Part shown: in pieces, positions 26,493-34,386 of the stretch
How positions within the stretch are numbered: the first letter of the stretch is position 1
Layout of the letters: each line of letters starts with the position of its first letter
Source: Arthrobacter sp. PM3
Lineage (GTDB): Bacteria > Actinomycetota > Actinomycetes > Actinomycetales > Micrococcaceae
NCBI RefSeq assembly: GCF_003352915.1
Contig: NZ_CP022314.1
Coordinates: 917,514-981,513, forward strand
Direction of reading: 5' to 3'
Length of the DNA stretch: 64,000 nt
The notes under the pieces: model-generated
Seen by the model: the letters and a program-made list of their open reading frames with translations, nothing else
What the model was told of the DNA's origin: nothing
Databases searched by the model: none
Program-made: the position numbers and the translations under genes

Positions 26493-27205
26493 CAGGGACG
26501 CCGGTACCTCAGGACTTCGGGATGCTGATCGTACGGCCACTCTGCCCCCTCAACCATGTACTTGCGGGTCGTGTAGCTGCCGTCCATGGTGGACGCCAGC
26601 GACGGGGGCCCGTCGAACCCGATGACGCCCCAGCCGACCCTGTTCTCGTTGCCGCCGTACACCGGGTCACCGTAAAACCCCTGACGGGTGTTGAGCACCA
26701 GCAGCGGGAAGAACTCGAGAAAGTCCTCATTGACAGGTTGGTTGCCTGCCGGGGCGCCCCCGAGCCCGGCTTCGGAGTGCTCCAGTGAGAATGCGCTTGG
26801 CTTCGATGCCCCCGATAGGGTCTCGAGCACCGCGTCCTGGTCCGCCTCCGAAAGCCCGAGGAACTCGACGTCAGCGCGCTCCTTCGCCAGGCGGTCCAAC
26901 TCCACGACGCCTTCGCGGTAAAACTCCCGGCGCTGCTTGATGCGCTCCTGCCACGCCGCCTCGTCGCGGCCCTCCATCTGGAGGAACCCGTTCCCGTCTG
27001 CGGCCGGGAAGATGAACTGCGTTCCGGCGAGCATCCGGTCAATGAAGCGCACCACTTTGGCTTCACGCGCGCCCGGGTGGTGGTCGGTCGGAATGATCCG
27101 CGCCGAGGCCGCCTCGATCGTATTCCACTCGTGCTCGGTGAAGAAGACCGGGCCGTCGACGTCCCGCGTTGAGATGGGCACCGTAGCCCATTCCGCCTGT
27201 CCCAT
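26492..27205 (-). CDS. Gluconate 2-dehydrogenase subunit 3-like protein, no Tat signal
   Basis: A 237-residue partner subunit of flavin sugar dehydrogenases. FFTEHEWNTIEAASARIIPTDHHPGA near the N-terminus (residues 21-46, given here as the family hallmark split over two helices) and VVRFIDRMLAG, then LVLNTRQGFYGDPVYGGN and GVIGFDGPP, match the gluconate 2-dehydrogenase subunit 3 family. Relatives normally start with a twin-arginine signal that carries the flavoprotein across the membrane; here the protein begins directly with the domain, so the complex should stay in the cytoplasm. It follows the GMC flavoprotein gene by 36 bp and its stop overlaps the LacI start. Confidence 0.85.
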   Translation of the reverse strand: MGQAEWATVPISTRDVDGPVFFTEHEWNTIEAASARIIPTDHHPGAREAKVVRFIDRMLAGTQFIFPAADGNGFLQMEGRDEAAWQERIKQRREFYREGVVELDRLAKERADVEFLGLSEADQDAVLETLSGASKPSAFSLEHSEAGLGGAPAGNQPVNEDFLEFFPLLVLNTRQGFYGDPVYGGNENRVGWGVIGFDGPPSLASTMDGSYTTRKYMVEGAEWPYDQHPEVLRYRRP

Positions 27206-27241
27206 GTGACAAACGTCCTTTCGTATCCTGTGAAGCCTGAA

Positions 27242-28894
27242 TTAGTTTTCGGACCAGCCGTGGCGGTCGACCTGGAGGATGCGGTCCGAGCACCGCCAGG
27301 CGTTGGCCATGATCGTCAGGGCCGGGTTGATGCCGGTGGCGGTCGGGAAGAAGCTCGCGTCGAAAACGTAGAGGTTTGGTACCTCGTGCGAGCGGCACCA
27401 CCGGTCGACGACGGACGTTGCCGGGTCGTTGCCCATGCGCGCGGTGCCCAGTTCGTGGGAGGTGTTGCCCGTGATCCGCTCCATGTTGACCGGGATGACC
27501 TTCTTCGCGCCGGCGGCCTCGAGGATTTCCCCGTTTTTGGCGACCTGCCAGCGTTCCTGGGCGAAGTCGTTGGAGTGGGGCGTGTGGGTAATGCGGGCTA
27601 CCGGCAGGCCCCAGGCGTCCTTGACGTTGGGGTCAAGATCGACGCGGTTGTCCTCGACCGGCAGATCGTGCAGCAGGACGCCGATCTTCATGCTGTGGTT
27701 GAAGAACTCGCGGTCTGCATCCTTCGCCGCCTGGCCCCAGGTGGGCCGGCCGGGGAAGCTCCAGTTCACCGGGTGGCCGATCATCGACGGGAAGATCAGC
27801 GACCCGAGAATGTGGCCGCGGCTCTCGTCCGTCTCGTAGAAGTCGAACGAACACAGGCTCATGTAGTGGCCCGCCCACCCGTACAGCGGGTCGCTAACCT
27901 CACGGTCAAACAAGCCAACCGAGAATGAGTACTGATGGAAGGTCGCGTTCTTGCCGACCATGCCGTTGCCGTTGCCGAGTCCGTCCGGGAAGAGCCCGGA
28001 CTTGGACATGAGCAGCAGGCGCGGGGTCTCGATGCCGCCGCCACAGACAATCACGGCTTTCGCGTGCTGGACGAATTCGTCGCCGTCCCCGTCCTGGTAG
28101 CGGACACCGGTGGCGCGGCCGTCCTTGCCGACGAGTATCTCGCTGACATAGGAGTCGGAGCGGAGGTCATAGCGCCCGGTCGCGACCGCGTCCGGAATGA
28201 AGCTGATCAGCGTCGATGACTTGCCGCTGCCCGGATCCGGGTACTGCTGCCAGAAGCCGTTCTCGCTGAAGGGCTGGCGGCCCCGGTAGGGTTCGGTGAC
28301 CATGCCCTGCGGCATCGGGAAGGTGCCATGGCCGAGCTTGGACATCGCGGTGGCAAAAGTCCGCCCGATCTGGCTCAGCGGTGACGGCTTGGTCGGGTAG
28401 CCGCGGCTGCGCCACGCCTCCCACTTGTTCGCCCCCGCCAGGCCCGAGGTGCCGAACTCCCACTCAACGCGCGTGTAGTACGGCTCCAGCTCGTCATAGG
28501 AGATTGGCCAGTCGACCAGGCTCGCGCCCGGAACATCGCCGTGCAGGCTGCGCAGCTTGAAATCGCTCTCGGCCATGCGCGGCACCATGCCGCCCCAGTG
28601 GGTGGTGCCGCCGCCGACGACCTGCGGCGTGGCGGAGAAGTTGGTGATTTCCGCCTCGACCTTGTCATTGGGGCGGTAGGTCCGCGGTTTGATCTTCGGA
28701 TCCTGCCAGATGAAATTCCGGTTGAGGAACTTGAGCTCGTCTCCCGAGGCGTGCTCGGGCTTTAGCCAGGGCCCACGCTCGAGCCCCACCACCTTCAGGC
28801 CCGCTTCGGACAGCACCTTCGCTGCGGTTGCCCCGCCGGCGCCTGCGCCGACGATGACGACATCTACGGGCTCAGGCTGCTTCTTCCTGGTCAT
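27242..28894 (-). CDS. GMC-family FAD-dependent sugar oxidoreductase
   Basis: A 550-residue flavoprotein. The FAD-binding dinucleotide fold is VDVVIVGAGAGGATAAKVLSEAG followed by GLERG (residues 9-40). VVGGGTTHWGGMVPRM is the second FAD-contacting segment. The C-terminus carries SHELGTARMGNDP and the GMC signature with FPTATGINPALTIMA. Overall it fits the gluconate 2-dehydrogenase/glucoside 3-dehydrogenase large-subunit branch. No Tat or Sec signal is present. With subunit 3 next door it would oxidise a sugar or glycoside hydroxyl, but no cytochrome subunit is encoded, so the electron acceptor is unclear. AAAGGA precedes the ATG. Confidence 0.87.
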   Translation of the reverse strand: MTRKKQPEPVDVVIVGAGAGGATAAKVLSEAGLKVVGLERGPWLKPEHASGDELKFLNRNFIWQDPKIKPRTYRPNDKVEAEITNFSATPQVVGGGTTHWGGMVPRMAESDFKLRSLHGDVPGASLVDWPISYDELEPYYTRVEWEFGTSGLAGANKWEAWRSRGYPTKPSPLSQIGRTFATAMSKLGHGTFPMPQGMVTEPYRGRQPFSENGFWQQYPDPGSGKSSTLISFIPDAVATGRYDLRSDSYVSEILVGKDGRATGVRYQDGDGDEFVQHAKAVIVCGGGIETPRLLLMSKSGLFPDGLGNGNGMVGKNATFHQYSFSVGLFDREVSDPLYGWAGHYMSLCSFDFYETDESRGHILGSLIFPSMIGHPVNWSFPGRPTWGQAAKDADREFFNHSMKIGVLLHDLPVEDNRVDLDPNVKDAWGLPVARITHTPHSNDFAQERWQVAKNGEILEAAGAKKVIPVNMERITGNTSHELGTARMGNDPATSVVDRWCRSHEVPNLYVFDASFFPTATGINPALTIMANAWRCSDRILQVDRHGWSEN

Positions 28895-28937
28895 TGCTTC
28901 GTTTCCTTTCGTAAATTCCTGCTGCTCGTCCCGGCAG

Positions 28938-29888
28938 TCAGACCGTCACGGCTTCGATGCCGTTCCGGCCCTCGCGGGCAAGGGGCAGGAGCTGGTCCCA
29001 GAGTTCCTGAGGGATGTCATGGTTGAGCAGGCCGAGGGTCTCCTCGACCCGGCCCGGCTGGGACATTCCAACGATGGTGGACGCGACGCGCTCGTCCCGC
29101 ACGGAGAACTGCAGGGCCGCAGCAGCGAGCGGCACACCGTGTTGGGCACACAGCGCTTCCATGCGCAGGACCCGGTCGATCGTCGCCTGGTCGACCGGTG
29201 CGTAGCAGTACCGCGGGACGGCGCGCGGTCCCTTCACCAGCATCCCGCCGCCGAACGGGGCTGCGTTCACGAAGGCCACTCCGCGCCGGCCTGCTTCTTC
29301 CAGGAGCGGCTCGGCCGTCTGCTCGACGAGCGTGTAGCGGTTGTGGCTGATGACGGCGTCGAACGCGTCCGTCCCAAGGTACTTCAGCTCGAGGTCGATG
29401 GGACCTCCGGCTACGCCCAGATACTGGATGACGCCCTGGTCGCGGAGGTCGATGAGGGCCTCCAGCGGACCTCCCTTGGCCACTCCCTCCTCGAACGAGA
29501 TCTTCTCGGGGTCGTGGAGGTACACGAGCTGGAGCTTGTCCAGGCCGAGACGCTCGAGGCTCTCCTCGACGGACCGCCGCACGCGGTCGCCGGAGAAGTC
29601 TGTGGTGCCGGGAATCGGATCGACCTTGGTGGCGACCACGTATCCCTCGGGGATGCCGCCGCGCTCGGCGATCGCCCGGCCGATCCGCTCTTCACTGGCG
29701 CCGCCGCCGTACTCGTTGGACGTGTCGATGAAGGTGAACGGCCCGTCGAAGACGCGTTGGATCGTGGCGACGGCGGTGTCCTCATCGACCTCGTAACCGT
29801 ACTGGGCGGGGAAGCTCCCGAGCGCACTCGTGCCGACACAGACCTCTGAGACGGTCAGATCGGTGCGACCGAAGGGACGAATGGACAT
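28938..29888 (-). CDS. Aldo/keto reductase, sugar 1-dehydrogenase-like
   Basis: A 316-residue NAD(P)-linked TIM-barrel reductase. The catalytic tetrad is visible: Asp and Tyr in TFIDTSNEYGGGASEERIG, Lys in VVATKVDP and His in LVYLHDPE. The pattern resembles D-threo-aldose/L-fucose 1-dehydrogenases, which oxidise aldoses such as L-fucose or D-arabinose at C1 to lactones. It lies between the ABC permease and GMC flavoprotein genes and should be co-expressed with arabinose uptake. It may give an oxidative side route for the imported sugar. Confidence 0.85.
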   Translation of the reverse strand: MSIRPFGRTDLTVSEVCVGTSALGSFPAQYGYEVDEDTAVATIQRVFDGPFTFIDTSNEYGGGASEERIGRAIAERGGIPEGYVVATKVDPIPGTTDFSGDRVRRSVEESLERLGLDKLQLVYLHDPEKISFEEGVAKGGPLEALIDLRDQGVIQYLGVAGGPIDLELKYLGTDAFDAVISHNRYTLVEQTAEPLLEEAGRRGVAFVNAAPFGGGMLVKGPRAVPRYCYAPVDQATIDRVLRMEALCAQHGVPLAAAALQFSVRDERVASTIVGMSQPGRVEETLGLLNHDIPQELWDQLLPLAREGRNGIEAVTV

Positions 29889-29935
29889 GAAATTCCTGCT
29901 TTCTGAGGCTGGACGAGCTAAAGATGGTTGGCGGA

Positions 29936-30994
29936 CTAGGCCGGCTGGGTACGCCGGAAGTGTCTGGAGAAGAAACCGGAAATCCTCTGGACGCCGCCGG
30001 CGCTGGAAAGGAAGACGGCCAGGACGATCACGGCTCCCTTGATCACCAGCTGCGGCTCCGAGGAGATCCCTACGAGGTTCATGATGTTGATGATCGTGGT
30101 CAGGATGAACACGCCGATCACCGCGTTCAGGGGGTCGCCCTTGCCTCCCATGAGGGACGCTCCACCCACGACGACGGCCGCGATGGCGTCAAGTTCGTAG
30201 CCGACGCCGATGAGCGAGCTTCCTTGCCTCAGTTGTGCGGCTGCGATAAGCCCTGCGAGGCCGGCCAGCACCCCGGAGATGGTGTACGTGAGGATCAGGT
30301 TCCGTGCGACCGGTAGCCCCGAAAGCCTGGAGGCCTCAGGGTTGCCGCCGATTGCGTACAGCGAGCGGCCAAACGTCGTGTATTTCGCCACGAGCGCCGC
30401 GACCACGGCGACGATGATGAAAATCAGGACCGGGTTGCGGACGCCAAGGAAGCTGCCGCGGGAGAAGGCCTGAATGAACGGCTGGTCGCGGATCTCGATC
30501 AGGCTCGTGGACTGGATGATGTAACTGAAACCCTTGACCGCGCTCATCATGGCCAGAGTCGCGATAAAGGGCGGGATGTTCAGCCACACGACGAGGATGC
30601 CGTTGATCACCCCGGCAATGGCGCAGCAGCCCAGCACGAACACGACGGAGACCCCAGCGGGCATTCCGGCCTGCAGGGTCAGTGCCGTGAGGACCGTGGA
30701 CATGGCCAGGATCGAGCCCACGGAGAGGTCGATGCCGCCCGTCAGGACGACGAAGTACTGGCCGATGGCGAGTATGACGATGATCGATGCGGCGGTGATG
30801 ACGTTTTCGGCGTTACGGAACGTCAGGAAGTCGTCCGAGACGTAGTAGCCCACCACGATAATCGCGAGGAGCACCAGGATGAGGTAGCTCTTCGGCAGGG
30901 CGCGCAGGGCGCCCGCCCGCAGACGCGAGCCGATGCTCGCTGAGGGGGAGGAAGTGTCACTGCGTTGGGGCAATGGTGACAGGGTCCGGGACAT
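29936..30994 (-). CDS. Sugar ABC transporter permease (RbsC type)
   Basis: A 352-residue membrane permease with about nine or ten hydrophobic segments. QYFVVLTGGIDLSVGSILAM and NGILVVWLNIPPFIATLAMM, and the cytoplasmic loop VVVGGASLMGGKGDPLNAVI, are typical of the ribose/arabinose/xylose permeases. AGGAG lies seven bases before the ATG. It works with the ATPase gene immediately upstream and the binding protein before that. Confidence 0.92.
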   Translation of the reverse strand: MSRTLSPLPQRSDTSSPSASIGSRLRAGALRALPKSYLILVLLAIIVVGYYVSDDFLTFRNAENVITAASIIVILAIGQYFVVLTGGIDLSVGSILAMSTVLTALTLQAGMPAGVSVVFVLGCCAIAGVINGILVVWLNIPPFIATLAMMSAVKGFSYIIQSTSLIEIRDQPFIQAFSRGSFLGVRNPVLIFIIVAVVAALVAKYTTFGRSLYAIGGNPEASRLSGLPVARNLILTYTISGVLAGLAGLIAAAQLRQGSSLIGVGYELDAIAAVVVGGASLMGGKGDPLNAVIGVFILTTIINIMNLVGISSEPQLVIKGAVIVLAVFLSSAGGVQRISGFFSRHFRRTQPA

Positions 30995-31033
30995 AGTTGT
31001 TCTCCTGGATAGAAAGTCTGGTGGATGGCGCCG

Positions 31034-32611
31034 TCAGGCGAAGCGTTCGAGAATGGCGTTGCCGGCGGGATCGATCTCGTCATGGTCAAGCTCTGCGACG
31101 ACACGCCCGCGCGCCATCACGAGGACGCGGTCACACATCATCGCCTCCGTGATCTCCGAGCTCGCCACCACGACGGTGCCTCCGGCCTGCGCGAACTCGC
31201 GGATGAGCTCGTACATGTCTTCCTTGGCCCCGACGTCCACGCCGCGGGTGGGCTCGTCGCACACGAGGATGCGCGACTGGCGCACGAGCCACCGCGCCAG
31301 GATTGCCTTCTGTTGCGTCCCGCCGCTTAGCGTCTTCAGGGGTTGGGTTACCCCGGAGACCTTCATGCCGAGGCGGTCGACCATGTCGGCGGCGACGCTG
31401 CGCTCCCGCCGAGACTGGATTACACTCAGCCGGCTGAACTGGGGAAGGCTGGCCAGGGTGATGTTGCCGGCGACCCCCATATCCGGGATGAATCCCGCAG
31501 CCTTCCGGTCCTGCGGCAGCAGGCCGATGCCGTGGCGGATCGCGTCCCGCGGCGCACGGAAGTCCACCGCCTGCCCGTCGACGCTCATCTCTCCGGAAGT
31601 GCGCTTCCGTGCACCGGCTATGAGGCCTGCCAGCTCGGACTGGCCGCTCCCAATGAGTCCGGAGAGACCGAGGACCTCGCCTTCGCGCAGCTCGAACGAG
31701 ACCTCGTCCACGGACCCGCGCTCGGAGATGTTGCGGGTGGAGAGGATGACACGTTCGCGGGCGCCGGGGCCAAGGCGTGGCGAGCGTTCTCCGCGGAGCG
31801 CGGCGTCGGCAATGGACCCTTCCAGGCTCTTTCCCACCATCGCCGTGACGACGTCGGCCGGCTTGGAATCTGCCGTCTTCAGGTCCGCGGCATTCACACC
31901 GTCGCGCAGCACAGTCACGGCGTCGCAGAGCGAGAAGAGCTCGTCCATGCGGTGCGAAATGTAGAGCAGCGTTACGCCCTGCTCCGAGAGGGACTTCAGG
32001 ACGGTGAAGAGCCGCTCAACGTCGGGCATCGGCAACGTCGACGTGGGCTCGTCCAGCAGGAGGACCCGCGCGTCCTTGTGGAGCGCCTTCGCGAGTTCCA
32101 CCGCTTGCTGCTCTGCAGTGGAGTAGCTGCCCACGGGGCGCCGCACGTCGAGGTCGAAGCCCACCCGGTCGAGGGCCGCTCGCGCTTTGGACTGCATCCG
32201 CTGCCAGTCCACGGCCGCACCGCGGCGCAGCGGCAACTGGCCGAGGAAGATGTTCTCGGCCACCGACAGTGAGGGCACGAGCGAGAGTTCCTGGTAAATG
32301 GTGTGGATGCCAGCCTGCTGGGCATCCATCGGATCCCGGAAGCGCTGGAGCTCGCCACCCAGGCGGATGCTCCCCGTGTCCGGGGACTCGGCCCCGGAGA
32401 GGATCTTGACCAAGGTGGACTTGCCGGCCCCGTTCTGCCCGGCAAGGGCGTGGACCGAGCCGCGGCGGACGCTGAAGCTGACACCCTTCAGCGCGTTCAC
32501 GCCGGGGTATGACTTCGTGATGCCGTGGAGTTCGAGTTCTGGGGCACCTGACTGCGATTCCCCTGCCGTCCCGGTGGCAGGTGCCACCGGGACCGGGTTG
32601 TTGGCGGGCAT
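31034..32611 (-). CDS. Sugar ABC transporter ATPase, double ABC domain
   Basis: A 525-residue fused ATPase. Domain 1: Walker A GQNGAGKSTLVKIL (about residues 58-71), Walker B LLLDEPTSTLP, switch SHRMDELF. Domain 2: variant Walker A GLIGSGQSELAGL, signature LSGGTQQKAILARWLV and Walker B LVCDEPTRGVD. This is the AraG/RbsA/XylG class. A charged and proline-rich leader of about 25 residues precedes the first domain. AAGGA is six bases before the ATG. Confidence 0.92.
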   Translation of the reverse strand: MPANNPVPVAPATGTAGESQSGAPELELHGITKSYPGVNALKGVSFSVRRGSVHALAGQNGAGKSTLVKILSGAESPDTGSIRLGGELQRFRDPMDAQQAGIHTIYQELSLVPSLSVAENIFLGQLPLRRGAAVDWQRMQSKARAALDRVGFDLDVRRPVGSYSTAEQQAVELAKALHKDARVLLLDEPTSTLPMPDVERLFTVLKSLSEQGVTLLYISHRMDELFSLCDAVTVLRDGVNAADLKTADSKPADVVTAMVGKSLEGSIADAALRGERSPRLGPGARERVILSTRNISERGSVDEVSFELREGEVLGLSGLIGSGQSELAGLIAGARKRTSGEMSVDGQAVDFRAPRDAIRHGIGLLPQDRKAAGFIPDMGVAGNITLASLPQFSRLSVIQSRRERSVAADMVDRLGMKVSGVTQPLKTLSGGTQQKAILARWLVRQSRILVCDEPTRGVDVGAKEDMYELIREFAQAGGTVVVASSEITEAMMCDRVLVMARGRVVAELDHDEIDPAGNAILERFA

Positions 32612-32681
32612 AATTGTTCCTTATCTAGGACTTCGGGGCAGAGCGGGGCCGGCTGCAGATCGCTTGTCGAGCCGGCGGACG

Positions 32682-33776
32682 TTAGTCCTTGGCCCGGACG
32701 TAAGTGTCCGTGGGGACGTAGTACTTGGCCGCGTCGGCGGGCGTGACTACCGTCGTGTCGATGTAGTTCGTCTTGCTTGGGCACTGCGACTGGTCGCCCT
32801 TTGCCGCGGCGATCGCCATGCGCACGGCTGCGGCTCCCTGATCCCACGGCTGGTTGGACGCGTCAGCCTGGAGCGGGCCCTTCGGGTTGTCCACCATTTC
32901 CTTGATGGCTCCCATGCCGCCGTCATAGCTGGCCATGATAATCCCGTCGCCCCAGAGACCAGCCTGCTGCAGGCCTTGGACTATGCCACCGTGCATGACA
33001 TCGCTCATGCTGTAGACGACCTTGAGGTCTGGATTGGCTGTGGCGACGTCGCGGATAGGGGCCAGCGCCTTGTCCGGCTTCCACTCTCCGTACTTCGTGT
33101 CAAGCTTCACAGTGGTCACACCGGGGTGCTTTTCCATTACACGGTTCCAGCCGGCCATGAAGCCGTTGAAGCGAAGGTCGCTCAGCACGTCTCCCGGGAA
33201 GCCGCCGATGCCCACTATCTTGATTTGCCCGCTGTCGCCGTACTTCTCGAGCGCCTTCTTTGCGGCTACATCGCCGGCAAGCGCGCCGGTTTTCTCCTGG
33301 TCCTCCGCGACGTAGCAGAACATGTCCGGAACCAGAGACTTATCAACGCTCGAGTTGACAGTCACAACCGGGATGCCCGCGTCCTTCAGCGCCTGAATCG
33401 AGGGGCCAACGCCCAACGGGTCATTCGGGTTCATGACGACGACGTCCACGCCCTTTGTGATTAGGGTCTGTACGTCCGCGTTTTGCCGCACAGTGTCACC
33501 GTTGGCGTCCAGCAGCTCGAGCCGCGCCCCGACCTTGCTGGCCTCGGCCTGGCCGCCCTCGACCAGGGTCTTCCACCAGTCACTGCCACTGATGCCGCGC
33601 TGGCTCCAGCCGATGACCAATCCCTTGCCTGTTGCTTTCTCCCCGCCGTCAGCAGCCGTTGCAGCACCGCTCTTGCACCCGGACAGCCCGAGTGCGGAGA
33701 CCGTCAGGATCGAAGCGCACAGCGCGACAGTGGCGAGCCTTCGCCTCCGACGGACCACAGTTGTACTCCTCCGCAT
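32682..33776 (-). CDS. Sugar ABC transporter substrate-binding lipoprotein
   Basis: A receptor of about 364 residues with an arginine-rich lipoprotein signal (RRRRRLATVALCASIL) and lipobox LSGC. The mature part has the type-1 binding-protein fold: GLVIGWSQRGISGSDWW, QTLITKGVDVVVMNPNDPLG and AIFAASD-like VVYSMSDVMHGG. I use the ATG at 33776, which has GGGAG eight bases upstream; a GTG nine bases earlier is too close to that site. It is first in the operon of transporter, aldo/keto reductase, GMC flavoprotein, subunit 3 and LacI. The shared operator with araBDA suggests L-arabinose, or an oligomer of it, as substrate. Confidence 0.9.
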   Translation of the reverse strand: MRRSTTVVRRRRRLATVALCASILTVSALGLSGCKSGAATAADGGEKATGKGLVIGWSQRGISGSDWWKTLVEGGQAEASKVGARLELLDANGDTVRQNADVQTLITKGVDVVVMNPNDPLGVGPSIQALKDAGIPVVTVNSSVDKSLVPDMFCYVAEDQEKTGALAGDVAAKKALEKYGDSGQIKIVGIGGFPGDVLSDLRFNGFMAGWNRVMEKHPGVTTVKLDTKYGEWKPDKALAPIRDVATANPDLKVVYSMSDVMHGGIVQGLQQAGLWGDGIIMASYDGGMGAIKEMVDNPKGPLQADASNQPWDQGAAAVRMAIAAAKGDQSQCPSKTNYIDTTVVTPADAAKYYVPTDTYVRAKD

Positions 33777-33839
33777 AAACAACACTCCCTTGTGTATTTG
33801 ACCGCCCCGCCGTCGGGGCTATGTGAGTCAAGTTACACG

Positions 33840-33857
33840 TGAGTTAGCGCACTATCA
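33840..33857 (-). promoter_or_regulatory. Degenerate LacI-type operator and promoter of the transporter unit
   Basis: TGAGTTAGCGC at 33840-33850 is identical to the left part of the 20-bp operator at 25198-25217, followed by a degenerate right half (14 of 18 positions match overall). It lies 64 bp before the binding-protein start. A candidate promoter overlaps it on the reverse strand: TTGGAC (33881-33876) and GATAGT (33856-33851). A small hairpin, GCCCCG/CGGGGC (33804-33819), lies in the leader RNA. Confidence 0.65.
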
Positions 33858-34386
33858 ATGGCTTGCTGGAAATATGTCCAAGATTAGCTTCGCTCGGGTT
33901 TTCAGCCGCCAAGTAGGCTTATATTTAGGGGATGATCCCACCAGCTCCAACGCTGAGCGACAATGAAGTCCAGCGGGTTATCGCTAACTCATCGGTCCTT
34001 CTAAGCCCGGGTGCCGTTGAAACGGCGGGACGAGTGAGAACCGGGTCTGTCCGGTGCGGCGGATCCCCTGCGGGGCCGGCGCGTAGGGAGCAGCAGCCAG
34101 GTCGCCTTGGAGCGGGTGCCGGCACAGGCCCGCTCCTGCCCGGGGAAGCATTCGAGCCTGGCCTGCACAACGACTAACCGTCCACCCCGGTGGGCGAAAA
34201 GAATCAGCAGGTGCCGGGCCGGCCTCAAATCAAAATTCTACGGCTGGCCACATTGGGAGACGACTGCGTTTCGTGCAGACTTCGAGGACATATTGGCCAT
34301 TCTGTGCACAGAGGACCGGGCGGCTGATCCACCCCGGCGCCATCCTGGAGTCCTCAAGGTCTCGCGCCGCCGGGATCTCGGGAACG
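33858..34386. other. Noncoding stretch between transporter operon and beta-helix gene
   Basis: No convincing gene. Short open frames, including one of 81 codons on the forward strand from 33932, lack support. GGGTTATCGCTAACTC at 33975-33990 resembles the LacI operator (right half CGCTAAC intact, left half with one change) and could be an auxiliary site. The part next to 34386 should hold the end of the beta-helix transcript; no clear terminator was found. Confidence 0.45.

Noticed and set aside
26492..28894. Reading the GMC/subunit-3 pair as a known C-glycoside oxidase system
   Set aside because: The accompanying small deglycosidase subunit was not recognised nearby, so only the general sugar-oxidoreductase call is kept.
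33932..34177. 81-codon forward frame starting MIPPAPTLSDNEV
   Set aside because: No proper ribosome site, composition drifts to glycine/arginine/proline, and no similarity recognised; it could be a gene remnant, but I cannot support it.
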